Shown here: in pieces, positions 33,884 to 41,494 of the stretch
Numbering within the stretch: position 1 is the first letter of the stretch
Layout: every line of letters starts with the position of its first letter
DNA from: JAHCHG01 sp041745765
GTDB taxonomy: Bacteria; Acidobacteriota; Blastocatellia; Pyrinomonadales; Pyrinomonadaceae
Direction: 5' to 3'
DNA length: 64,000 bases
NCBI GenBank assembly: GCA_041745765.1
Contig: JBGTIH010000180.1
Coordinates: 1 to 64,000, forward strand
Program-made: the position numbers and the translations under genes
The notes under the pieces: model-generated
Told to the model about the DNA's origin: nothing
Databases searched by the model: none
Seen by the model: the letters and a program-made list of their open reading frames with translations, nothing else

Positions 33884-34855
33884 TCAATCATAACCATTCA
33901 AGATACTTTTTTTGATTTTACTTAAATCCTTGAGATTTTTACGTATTCCTGAGACTTTTACATTAAAAAATATGGCAAGCAGATGTTGCGCGAGAATGGA
34001 AGGTTGAAATTCACTGAACAGATAGGTTTCTTCTATTAAATCGCTAAAGGTTTTTTTCCATAATTTTCTTTCATTTGATTCAATGTTCAAAAGATGCCAT
34101 AAGGAATCTTTTACTTTTAATAATTTTGTTTTCTCTGATGTATTTTGTGCATCAACAATCAATTTCTGTAAAATTTTCGCATCCTCTCTGCTATTACCTT
34201 TGAAAACACTATTGCAGAAATGTTTTGTCCATTTTTTATCACTTGTATTTGAATGTGATTGATTTTCCCATAATTCCTTTTTCCATTTATAAAAGCATAG
34301 AATTGACTTAGCTTGAAGGTGAAAACGCTTGTAGTAGTCATCTAGCGCGGCAAAATTATTTCCGCCGATTTTGAATCTACTTCCGCCGATGCCCCGATCT
34401 ATTCTATTTCTTGATGCCTGAGTTGCTTCTTTTATTACATTTTTTTTGAAATCATTAATAAATTCGGATGAAAATTTTGGTAGTTGAACTGGATATATCT
34501 TTTTAACATCTTTACCTTCTTCTTTCACAGTTTGCGTTTGAAAAAATGCCTCATCATTTAATAAAAGGAAAGTTTTAACTTTCGCTTCAAGCCAAGCCTG
34601 TTTTATTGCATCTTCTAAAATGATTGGAATAAGTTTCTTGTATGCGTCTTGGGCATACTCTAAATAAATTGACCAAGAATCAATATCAACACTACCTTTT
34701 TCGTTTGTTGTATAGTTTTGTAGATCAACGCAAAATGCTTCATAACCTTCACTATAATTAAAGATTGTGTCGAAACTACCAAATTCCGTTTTAATTTCGA
34801 CGTTAATTTCAAAAAGATTACTTTTGCTTGTTTTCTCTTTATTTTCTTTTTTCAT
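33884..34855 (-). CDS. hypothetical protein coupled to the integrase
   Basis: About 323 residues, lysine- and aromatic-rich, predicted helical, no membrane segment, no motif I recognise. I take the ATG at 34855; an in-frame TTG at 34861 overlaps the integrase stop (TTGA). The tight coupling to the integrase suggests an accessory role in mobility or replication. Composition matches the element, not the host flanks. Confidence 0.75.
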   Translation of the reverse strand: MKKENKEKTSKSNLFEINVEIKTEFGSFDTIFNYSEGYEAFCVDLQNYTTNEKGSVDIDSWSIYLEYAQDAYKKLIPIILEDAIKQAWLEAKVKTFLLLNDEAFFQTQTVKEEGKDVKKIYPVQLPKFSSEFINDFKKNVIKEATQASRNRIDRGIGGSRFKIGGNNFAALDDYYKRFHLQAKSILCFYKWKKELWENQSHSNTSDKKWTKHFCNSVFKGNSREDAKILQKLIVDAQNTSEKTKLLKVKDSLWHLLNIESNERKLWKKTFSDLIEETYLFSEFQPSILAQHLLAIFFNVKVSGIRKNLKDLSKIKKSILNGYD

Positions 34856-34857
34856 AA

Positions 34858-36063
34858 TCAATTTAAAGCATCTGAAATCTCAATTGCTACCTTGTTGGCA
34901 GATTCAGTTTGAAAAGCCGTTAAAACGTCTGCAATGCGTGTTACAGCTTGCGTATTTGGATTAACATATCTTGCAAATGTGTTCATTTGGGTATGACCGG
35001 AAACTTTCATAACTTCCATTGGCGAAAGACCGGCTTGAACCATTCGAGTTATTGCCGTGTGTCGTAAATCGTGAAAACGAAAATGTTCAATTTCGGCATC
35101 GTTGCAAGCGGATGTGAAGGATTTTTTGAAATTGTCTTTGATTCCGAAAACAAGTTCGCTCGTATCTTTCGGCGATAGTTCCCAAAGATTTTTTAGTTCG
35201 TCAATAACTCTTTCGGTCATACCGACTTGACGGGCTTTTGCTGTTTTACTGTTTAAGGCAATAATTGTTATTGTTCGCATCGGAAAATCTATATCTTGCC
35301 AACGAAGTTTGATTATTTCACCTTTACGCATTGCCGTATCAATAGCCGTTATGATTATGGCTTTTAAGAGTTCGCGCCCGCCTTCAATTTCAGCCGTGAT
35401 TTCTTTTCCTTTTCGCTTGTATTTGATTGTTCGTTTGCCTGTGCAAGCGTCTAGCAAGCGTTTTTCCTCTTCAAATGTTAGAACTCTCTCGCGTCTGACT
35501 TCATCGGCTTTAGAAATCAACGGTTCGCCTAATTCAAACGGCGAATGACTAAGCCAACGCTGACGAACGGCAAAGCGTAGAATTGCCCGAAATAATTCAA
35601 GTTCTCGATTGACGCTTGCAATTGCTCTTTGTGTTTTGCGGATGGTTTGTTTACTCAGACGTTTGAATTTGTAATCTTCAATGTCTGCGTGTGTAATGCT
35701 ACGAACTTTCTTATTTCCGAAATGGTCAATCAAAGTATTAAGCCAGCCTTTCGGAGTTTTCCAAGATCGCAAACCTGCTATTTTTGTAATGTTATTACCG
35801 TTTCCGTGATATTCAGCCGGAATAAGTTTTCGGCTTTCGTAATCTTCTGCAAGTTGTCGGAAAGTAAGTTTTTCGGCTTCGATACCTTTTGCGCCATTTT
35901 CCTCTAATTCTCGAATCAATTCTTTCAAAATCAATTTGGCTTCGGTTCTATTTTCCGCTTTCCGTTCAATAGATTTAGTTTTCCCGAAATCATCAACATA
36001 TCTCACACGAGCATAGATTGATTTTCCGCGAGTTATAACAGCACCTTTTCGTTCTCTTGCCAT
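34858..36063 (-). CDS. tyrosine site-specific integrase
   Basis: About 401 residues from the ATG at 36063, chosen because AAAGGAT lies upstream and the family starts near MARERKG. An N-terminal arm-binding domain and a SAM-like core-binding domain (about 60-170) precede the catalytic domain with Arg in AMRKGEIIKLRW, HDLRH, GHT and the nucleophile Tyr in ARYVNPNTQ. All visible catalytic residues are intact. It lies 216 bp inside attR and is transcribed into the element, so it is the enzyme expected to act on the tRNA-Lys repeats. Confidence 0.95.
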   Translation of the reverse strand: MARERKGAVITRGKSIYARVRYVDDFGKTKSIERKAENRTEAKLILKELIRELEENGAKGIEAEKLTFRQLAEDYESRKLIPAEYHGNGNNITKIAGLRSWKTPKGWLNTLIDHFGNKKVRSITHADIEDYKFKRLSKQTIRKTQRAIASVNRELELFRAILRFAVRQRWLSHSPFELGEPLISKADEVRRERVLTFEEEKRLLDACTGKRTIKYKRKGKEITAEIEGGRELLKAIIITAIDTAMRKGEIIKLRWQDIDFPMRTITIIALNSKTAKARQVGMTERVIDELKNLWELSPKDTSELVFGIKDNFKKSFTSACNDAEIEHFRFHDLRHTAITRMVQAGLSPMEVMKVSGHTQMNTFARYVNPNTQAVTRIADVLTAFQTESANKVAIEISDALN

Positions 36064-36278
36064 AATTTTTATCCTTTTCAAGTTGGTAAGTTTCAAAAGT
36101 TCAAATCATTAGAAATCGTTTGAAAAAAATCACTCACCCTTTCACTCACCTTTTCAGATGATATTTCAAGAAGATTGCAGATTGCAACAGTAAATTAAGA
36201 AAATTGTAAATGATTGAAAAAAGGGAAGTAAGAAGGAATTTTGAAAGTTAAAGAAAATTAGAGAAAATAGGATTTAAC

Positions 36279-36329
36279 TGGCTTTTAACCATTGGGTCGC
36301 AGGTTCGAATCCTCCTCGGATCACCATTA
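36279..36329. repeat. attR of the tRNA-Lys element
   Basis: A 51-bp copy of the tRNA-Lys 3' part (matches 23674-23724 with two substitutions, G to C and G to A in the T arm). It lacks the 5' half, so it is not a tRNA gene. The first change breaks a T-stem pair, showing that this copy is free to drift. Confidence 0.9.
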
Positions 36330-36341
36330 GTTTAAATAAAA

Positions 36342-36368
36342 AGAGCGGCTTTTAGCTGCTCTTTTTTC
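36342..36368 (+). terminator. terminator downstream of attR, probably the original tRNA-Lys terminator
   Basis: AGAGCGGC and GCTGCTCT (one G-U pair) form an 8-bp stem with loop TTTTA, followed by T6. It stands at the same distance from the tRNA 3' end copy as the terminator inside attL, consistent with displacement by integration. Confidence 0.75.
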
Positions 36369-36463
36369 GTTTTAAATTATAAAACACGTCGGCTTATGCA
36401 GACGCTACTAACTTATTTTATTTCTTACTTTCAATATAATATCTAACGACAAAAAATTGTTTT

Positions 36464-36757
36464 CTAACGTCCGCCGCTTGCCGGAAAATTTATTATTTTG
36501 ATGACTCCTGTTTCAAGTTTGTGCGGATTTTGCTCGGGCAGTTTAATCAGCGAAAACTTATGATTAAACGATTCCGCCGGATCGCTTCCCGGAAAACCGC
36601 GCCATTCGTATTTGATGATCGCGCCATCGTCAATTTCGTATTCTCTTTCGATATAACCGTCTTTGTGCGTTTTGGTTTCTTCCCAAATTACTCGATTTAA
36701 ATCATCTTCGATAATGATTTTTACATATTCTTCGGCGTTTTGCTGATCTGTTTTCAT
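36464..36757 (-). CDS. hypothetical protein
   Basis: 97 residues, acidic, beta-rich, with no recognised domain (KIIIEDDLNRVIWEETKTHKDG near the start, KYEWRGFPGSDP in the middle). It has a clear ATG and lies in chromosomal DNA beyond the element. Host-like codon use and the absence of an opposing gene support it. No functional clue from neighbours. Confidence 0.65.
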   Translation of the reverse strand: MKTDQQNAEEYVKIIIEDDLNRVIWEETKTHKDGYIEREYEIDDGAIIKYEWRGFPGSDPAESFNHKFSLIKLPEQNPHKLETGVIKIINFPASGGR

Positions 36758-36981
36758 TGTTAATTAATTAGGTTATTGGGATTTAAAAGTAAGTAATCAA
36801 ACCGCGTTAAGATACATATTTCTTAATGATGGATAGTTTCATTCTTCAAATAAAACTTGCAAAAAGTTCCTTTAACTATCAGGAATGAAACTCTTTAAGC
36901 TTTTTCCTGTAGTATCAATTATCCACCATCCATTTTTAGCTATCCAATATTGATGACAACTTTGATTCGATATTATACAGA

Positions 36982-37028
36982 AAAAAATACAGCCGCAAAA
37001 TCAAAACTGCTTTGCAACTGTATTTTTT
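36982..37028 (-). terminator. terminator of the hemerythrin gene (works in both directions)
   Basis: AAAAAATACAG (36982-36992) and CTGTATTTTTT (37018-37028) pair perfectly, with an inner GCAAA/TTTGC stem. It lies 25 bp beyond the hemerythrin stop on the minus strand. Confidence 0.75.
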
Positions 37029-37053
37029 GATAAACGAGGACAGTAAATTTTTT

Positions 37054-37512
37054 CTATTTTCCGGCACTTGCCTGTTTCGATTTGTTAAATTTCTTTTCTT
37101 CTTCCGCCATCGCTTTGCCTAATTCTTCTAAAGTTGCTTCGTCAAAATGCTTTTCGACTTTCGGAAACATCTGACCTTCTTCTTCCATCAGATGATGCTC
37201 GGTGCTTTCAATTAAAACTTCCATTTTCGGATCAAATTTTTCGCTCTCTTTCGTCAAATTTGAAATCTCGCGTACCAGAACATCCGCTACGTGATGTTCT
37301 TCGATTCCTTCCAAAGTTATATCTTCCAATTCCTTTTCTTCCTTGATTTTCGGATAAAAAATCGTTTCTTCGATATGCGTGTGAACATCGAGTTTTTCCT
37401 TGATCTGCTTGAAAAGTTTGTGCTTTTCGCCGTCGCTGTCGCTCGCCTTAAATTTTCCGAACAAAACGCGCAGTTCGCTGTGGTCTTCTTTCAAAAGTTT
37501 GATTGCATTCAT
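37054..37512 (-). CDS. hemerythrin HHE domain protein
   Basis: 152 residues of the four-helix HHE cation-binding type. Iron ligands are visible as the early EDHSELR, HTHIEETIFYP, EEHHVADV and STEHHLMEEEGQMFPK. Such proteins bind a di-iron centre and serve oxygen or nitric oxide sensing, iron-sulfur repair or storage. It heads the long leftward run of redox genes and has its own terminator, so it is probably a separate unit. Confidence 0.92.
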   Translation of the reverse strand: MNAIKLLKEDHSELRVLFGKFKASDSDGEKHKLFKQIKEKLDVHTHIEETIFYPKIKEEKELEDITLEGIEEHHVADVLVREISNLTKESEKFDPKMEVLIESTEHHLMEEEGQMFPKVEKHFDEATLEELGKAMAEEEKKFNKSKQASAGK

Positions 37513-37652
37513 AGTTTTTTTGATCTCTCCATTCTCAAAAATTTTATAAAAATTGGAAATGCAATCATTATGCCATTAAATCAAACTCGTTTAATTACTT
37601 GATCTTAATGAACTTCCTTTTTAAATCTGTCCGAATTTCAAACAACTAATTT

Positions 37653-38615
37653 TTACGGTTTTAGGACGATTTTACCGAAAGCTTTTTCCTCGATAACGGC
37701 GCGTTGCGCTTCGGCAGCTTCGGAAAGCGGGAAACTTTTGCCGACAAACGGAGTGAGAAAACCTGCGCTTAAACCTTGAAAAATCGCTTCATAAATTTCG
37801 TGCATTTCATCAGGCGGCGCATTAAAAAGTGCCATACCGAAAATGCTCGCGTCTTTCCCCATCGTCAGACGCGGATTGAAATCCAGACTGCCGCGGCTGC
37901 CGATTACGGTAATGCGCCCGAACATTTTCAAAACCTCAAAATCTTTTTGCAGGTTTTCATTCGCCAGCATTTCCAAGATTATGTCAACGCCTTTTCCGCC
38001 CGTCGCTTCTTTTATTTCTTCGAGATAATTTTCTTTTGAATGATCGAAAACAAAGTCTGCGCCCTGTTCTTTAACGAGATTTCTTCCCTTTTCCGAGCTT
38101 GCCGTGCCGATAACTTTCAGTCCGGCATTCTTCGCCCATTGAATCGCCGCGATCCCGACTCCGCCGGATGCACCGTGAATAAACAAAGTTTCGCCCGATT
38201 GCGCTTTTGCCTTTTGAAAAAGCGCGCGAAAAGCCGTGGCAAAGGGGACAAAAACACCCGCGCCCTGCTCAAACGACACATTTTCCGGCAATTTTATCAA
38301 TTGATTTTCCGCGCACAAACAAAACTCGGCATAAGTTCCTGTAATCGAACTTGTTGTTAAAACTCTGTCGCCGGTTTTGAATTTTGAAACATTTGCGCCG
38401 GTTTTCTCAACAATTCCTGCCGCATCTTTTCCCGGTGTGAACGGCAATTCAGGCTTTTGCGCGTAAGTTCCTGAACGAATATATGTATCAACCGGATTTA
38501 CGCCCGCCGCTTCGATTTTTACCAGTATTTGACTTTCATTCGGCTCTAAATCATCGGTTTCTTCAAATTGCAGAACTTCCGCATCGCCGAATTCTCTGAC
38601 AATAATTGCTTTCAT
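37653..38615 (-). CDS. zinc-free medium-chain NADPH:quinone oxidoreductase
   Basis: 320 residues of the MDR quinone reductase (QOR) type: GroES-like N-terminal domain (VNPVDTYIRSG, PFTPGKDAAGIV), Rossmann domain with HGASGGVGIAAIQWAK and a C-terminal VGKSFPL...AQRAVIEEKAFGKIVLKP. No structural zinc Cys cluster is present. It probably reduces quinones or enones with NADPH. Three further MDR genes of different sub-types lie in the same run. Confidence 0.92.
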   Translation of the reverse strand: MKAIIVREFGDAEVLQFEETDDLEPNESQILVKIEAAGVNPVDTYIRSGTYAQKPELPFTPGKDAAGIVEKTGANVSKFKTGDRVLTTSSITGTYAEFCLCAENQLIKLPENVSFEQGAGVFVPFATAFRALFQKAKAQSGETLFIHGASGGVGIAAIQWAKNAGLKVIGTASSEKGRNLVKEQGADFVFDHSKENYLEEIKEATGGKGVDIILEMLANENLQKDFEVLKMFGRITVIGSRGSLDFNPRLTMGKDASIFGMALFNAPPDEMHEIYEAIFQGLSAGFLTPFVGKSFPLSEAAEAQRAVIEEKAFGKIVLKP

Positions 38616-38633
38616 AATATTTAAAACAATTTA

Positions 38634-38700
38634 CCCGCGAAAAACGCTGAAACTGCTAAAATTATTAAAATTTTTCGCGTCTTTTCGCGTCTTTCGCGGG
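38634..38700. repeat. CGCGAAAA-type intergenic dyad
   Basis: CCCGCGAAA (38634-38642) and TTTCGCGGG (38692-38700) bracket further CGCG-AAAA words (TTTTCGCGTC repeated twice). It is related to the 5852-6015 element and fills most of the gap between the quinone reductase and trxA. Confidence 0.45.
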
Positions 38701-38716
38701 CAAAATTACTTTTTTG

Positions 38717-39043
38717 TTAAACGTATTTTTCGATAACCTTCGCAATCGCTTCGCGTGAAACCGCGCCGACGATGCGTTCCTGTTCTTGTCCGCCTTTGAA
38801 AACGATCAAGGTCGGAATTCCGCGAATTCCGAATCTTTGCGGAACATTCATATTTTCATCAACATTCATCTTAAAAACTCCGGCTTTGCCTTCAAAATCT
38901 TCGGCAACAGCTTCGACCGACGGCGCGATCATCCGGCAGGGACTGCACCATTCCGCCCAAAAATCAACCAAAACCGGCTTGTCCGATCCCAAAACATCCG
39001 CTTCAAAATTTGCATCCGTCGCTTCTTTTGTAAAATTTCCCAT
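38717..39043 (-). CDS. trxA: thioredoxin with WCSPC active site
   Basis: 108 residues, a standard single-domain thioredoxin (VLVDFWAEWCSPCRM, cis-Pro in IRGIPTLIVFKGG). The usual WCGPC is WCSPC here, a change seen in some thioredoxins that shifts redox potential slightly. It reduces cytosolic disulfides with thioredoxin reductase, which is not in the window. A TTGTAAC-N7-GTTACAA palindrome lies about 110 bp upstream, the predicted Rrf2 operator. Confidence 0.95.
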   Translation of the reverse strand: MGNFTKEATDANFEADVLGSDKPVLVDFWAEWCSPCRMIAPSVEAVAEDFEGKAGVFKMNVDENMNVPQRFGIRGIPTLIVFKGGQEQERIVGAVSREAIAKVIEKYV

Positions 39044-39331
39044 TTTAATCTCCTAATTATTATAAAAACTATTGTGTTTAACTTTGCCTTAAAAACAGAG
39101 GTAAATCAACCCCTCATTATTTACCGCTTGTTTCAATTTTTCACAATTTGAATTGTAACAAATAAAGTTACAATTGGCAAGTTAAATTTTACCCGAATAA
39201 AAAAATAAAACAAAGCGTTTAGAGTCCGCGTTTTAGCTTGCTTCTCGCCAACAAAGCGCAGCAAGAAAATCTGCGTGAACGCGGAACTCCAAATACTTTT
39301 TCCTAAAAATTTGAAATCTGAAATCTGAAAT
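39044..39331. promoter_or_regulatory. gap upstream of trxA with candidate Rrf2 operator
   Basis: No gene. ATTGTAAC-N7-GTTACAAT at 39152-39174 is a perfect 8-bp-arm palindrome of the same design as those at 56486-56508 and 56986-57008. A GAAATCTGAAATCTGAAAT tract follows near 39310. Confidence 0.5.
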
Positions 39332-39757
39332 TTACTTGATTTCCAATTCGATCTTGGTTCCAGCTAAAGCCTTTGAAACTGGACAATTAGCTTTGGCATC
39401 ATTCGCGAATTTTTCAAATTCTTCTTTAGACAAATCCGGCACTTCGCCTTCGAGTTCGAGCGTGATTTTTGTAATTTCAAAACCTTCGCCCACCTTATCG
39501 AGCCGAACTTTTGCGCTCGTATGCAAACGCTCCGGTGTGTGTCCGGCTTTGGTCAACGCGGCATCGAGCGCCATCGTAAAGCATCCGGCATGCGCCGCGC
39601 CGATCAATTCTTCCGGGTTGGTCGCCGCCGTTCCGTCTTCATTAAAACGCGAGGCAAACGAATATTCGCCTTCAAATGCTCCGCTTCCGAGCTTTAGATG
39701 TCCTTTTCCTTCCGTTAAATTCCCTTTCCATTCAGCTTCCGCTTTTCTTACAGGCAT
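39332..39757 (-). CDS. OsmC-family peroxiredoxin
   Basis: 141 residues with both redox cysteines of the Ohr/OsmC fold: AHAGCFTMALDA and ANCPVSKAL. The start VRKAEAEWKGNLTEGKG is that of the OsmC branch. It detoxifies organic hydroperoxides in the cytosol, using a dithiol reductant. It lies 19 bp from the next gene upstream, so it is probably in one transcript with the monooxygenase and alcohol dehydrogenase. Confidence 0.93.
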   Translation of the reverse strand: MPVRKAEAEWKGNLTEGKGHLKLGSGAFEGEYSFASRFNEDGTAATNPEELIGAAHAGCFTMALDAALTKAGHTPERLHTSAKVRLDKVGEGFEITKITLELEGEVPDLSKEEFEKFANDAKANCPVSKALAGTKIELEIK

Positions 39758-39776
39758 AATTTTTTTCTCCCTTGTT

Positions 39777-40082
39777 TTATTTATCGCTGATCAGTTTTGT
39801 CAAAGTTATCTGCGGCGGTTCGGCGGCAAATTCACTGACTTTGGCAAAAAATTCTTTAAAAAATTCCGTTTCAAAATGCTCGTCAATCGCGGCTTTATTC
39901 TTCCACGTTTCGTGCCAGACAAAAACTGTCGGATCGTCAATCGCCTGATGAATATCGTAATTTAAATTTCCCTCTTCGGCACGCGAAGCCGCCACAATTT
40001 CTAAAGTTGCTTTTTTCGCTTCTTCGACCGCATCGTCTTTAACCTTCAAACGCGCCACTAAAACTATTTTTTCATCATTCAT
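39777..40082 (-). CDS. antibiotic biosynthesis monooxygenase (ABM) family protein
   Basis: About 101 residues of the dimeric ferredoxin-like ABM/YgiN type (IVLVARLKVKDDAVEEAKKA, EEGNLNYDIHQ, FVWHETWKNKAAIDEHF). Such proteins act as quinol or small-aromatic monooxygenases without cofactor. The ATG at 40082 has AAGGAG upstream. It lies 16 bp after the alcohol dehydrogenase and 19 bp before osmC in the same direction. Confidence 0.88.
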   Translation of the reverse strand: MNDEKIVLVARLKVKDDAVEEAKKATLEIVAASRAEEGNLNYDIHQAIDDPTVFVWHETWKNKAAIDEHFETEFFKEFFAKVSEFAAEPPQITLTKLISDK

Positions 40083-40098
40083 TTTTTTATTTTTCTCC

Positions 40099-41115
40099 TT
40101 AAAAATCGTTTTCCAAAACAATTCTATACCGCGCCTTTCCGCTTTCGAGATATTCGAACGCTTCGTTGATTTGCGACATTTTATAATTTTCCGTCACGGT
40201 TTCAATGTTGTGCCGCGCACAAAATTCGACCATTTTTCTGACCACCGCCGGACTTCCCGTCGCTGTTCCCGAAACGCCTTTTTGTCCCATAATTAATTGA
40301 AACGAAACAATCGGAACGGGTTCGAGCGTCGCGCCGACGAGGTGCAGTTTGCCTTTCGGCGCGAGTGCGTTCAGATAACTCTGCCAATCGAGAGAAACAT
40401 TGACCGTTGACAAAATCATATCGAATTTTCCGGCGAGTTTTTCAATTTCCGTAGAGTCGCGCGAATTGATGACAAAATCCGCTCCCAACGCTTTTAATTC
40501 GTCGGTTTTCGACAAATCCGAAGTAAAAGCCGTAACTTCGCAACCCCACTTATCCGCAAACTGCAAAGCCAAATGCCCCAAACCGCCGATGCCGATCACG
40601 CCGATCTTATCGGTCGGTTTGATGTCGTTTTGAACAAACGGATTAAAAACCGTGATTCCGCCGCAGAAAAGCGGTCCGGCTTTAGCAGCGTCCATTTCTT
40701 CCGGCAATTTCACCGCCCAATCCCAATTGCAGCGCACTTTTTCGGCAAAGCCGCCGTGTCTTTGAACTATCGTTCCTTCCAAGGTCGGACAATTGATCTG
40801 AAAACCCGAAATACAGTTATCGCAGTAGCCGCACGTCGCCGAATTCCAGCCCAAACCGACGCGGTCGCCGATCTTCAAACCTTTGACGCTTCCGCCCGCC
40901 GCCGTAATTTTCCCGACGATCTCGTGTCCGCCGACGAACGGAAACTCCGTCATTCCCCATTCGTTGTTTTTCATCGAAAGATCGGAATGACAAATGCCGC
41001 AAAATTCGACGGCAATCTCAATCTGTTCGCTCCCGAGTTCACCCGCTTCATAATCAAACGGAACCAATGCGCCACCGGCTTCCATCGCCGCATAACTTTT
41101 TATTTTTTCGCTCAT
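40099..41115 (-). CDS. zinc-dependent alcohol/aldehyde dehydrogenase (YahK/CAD type)
   Basis: About 338 residues from the ATG at 41115 (MSEKIKSYAAMEAGG). It has the catalytic zinc ligands CGICHSD and GGHE, the structural zinc cluster CGYCDNC...C, and the Rossmann motif GIGGLGHLALQFA. The family reduces a wide range of aldehydes with NADPH (cinnamyl-alcohol-dehydrogenase-like). It is the first gene of the adh-abm-osmC unit. Upstream are several TGTCAG words and a TTTTTATC/GATAAAAA hairpin, but no sure operator. Confidence 0.93.
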   Translation of the reverse strand: MSEKIKSYAAMEAGGALVPFDYEAGELGSEQIEIAVEFCGICHSDLSMKNNEWGMTEFPFVGGHEIVGKITAAGGSVKGLKIGDRVGLGWNSATCGYCDNCISGFQINCPTLEGTIVQRHGGFAEKVRCNWDWAVKLPEEMDAAKAGPLFCGGITVFNPFVQNDIKPTDKIGVIGIGGLGHLALQFADKWGCEVTAFTSDLSKTDELKALGADFVINSRDSTEIEKLAGKFDMILSTVNVSLDWQSYLNALAPKGKLHLVGATLEPVPIVSFQLIMGQKGVSGTATGSPAVVRKMVEFCARHNIETVTENYKMSQINEAFEYLESGKARYRIVLENDF

Positions 41116-41494
41116 ATTTTTATTCTTTTTACAGAAAGACTGCGACAATTTAGATTTTTCTTACTAATGCAGAACAGTTCTGTCAGCTGTTTCTCTGTGG
41201 TTAAATTCTCTTTTTACAATCGTAAAAAACTGTCAGATTACTAAGTTTTTTCACAAATTTTTATCTACGGATAAAAACAGTTTCACACACTTATTTTTTC
41301 AAATCAAATGATTAGATTAAAGTGAATTTAATTAACAAAATCTGAACGAACTTAATTCAAGTCCGCATTAATCTCCTATTTATTTATTATCCTCAATATA
41401 AATAATCAGCAAATAATGCGCTGGTAATTTGTCAATTTATGAGTGATAAATAAAATAAATTCCATATTCAAACATCTTAAGGAGAAGAAAAGCT
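41116..41494. promoter_or_regulatory. divergent control region of adh and the lipoprotein gene
   Basis: No gene. For the rightward gene a -35 TTGTCA (41429-41434) and -10 TAAAAT (41451-41456) are spaced 16 bp, with AAGGAG at about 41479. An inverted repeat TTTTTATC/GATAAAAA lies at 41258-41277. Confidence 0.4.

Larger units (their letters stand above)
23674..36329. mobile_element. integrative element in tRNA-Lys with gene II/X-type replication protein
   Basis: An element of about 12.6 kb bounded by 51-bp tRNA-Lys repeats. It contains an integrase, an unknown protein coupled to it, an excisionase-like HTH protein and a filamentous-phage-type replication initiator at its right end. A second HTH protein, a restriction-modification polypeptide, a Panacea toxin-antitoxin pair and remnants fill the left and middle. 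The DNA is visibly AT-richer than the flanks. No phage structural, conjugation or relaxase genes are seen, so it is probably an integrated plasmid or satellite-like element rather than a complete phage or ICE. Confidence 0.85.
36064..36463. other. right end of the element and junction with the chromosome
   Basis: No gene. It holds the integrase promoter region, then attR (36279-36329), then the terminator at 36342-36368 and ordinary chromosomal spacer. Confidence 0.5.

Noticed and set aside
36279..36326. Second tRNA-Lys gene
   Set aside because: Only the 3' part from the anticodon stem onward is present, so it is the attR copy.
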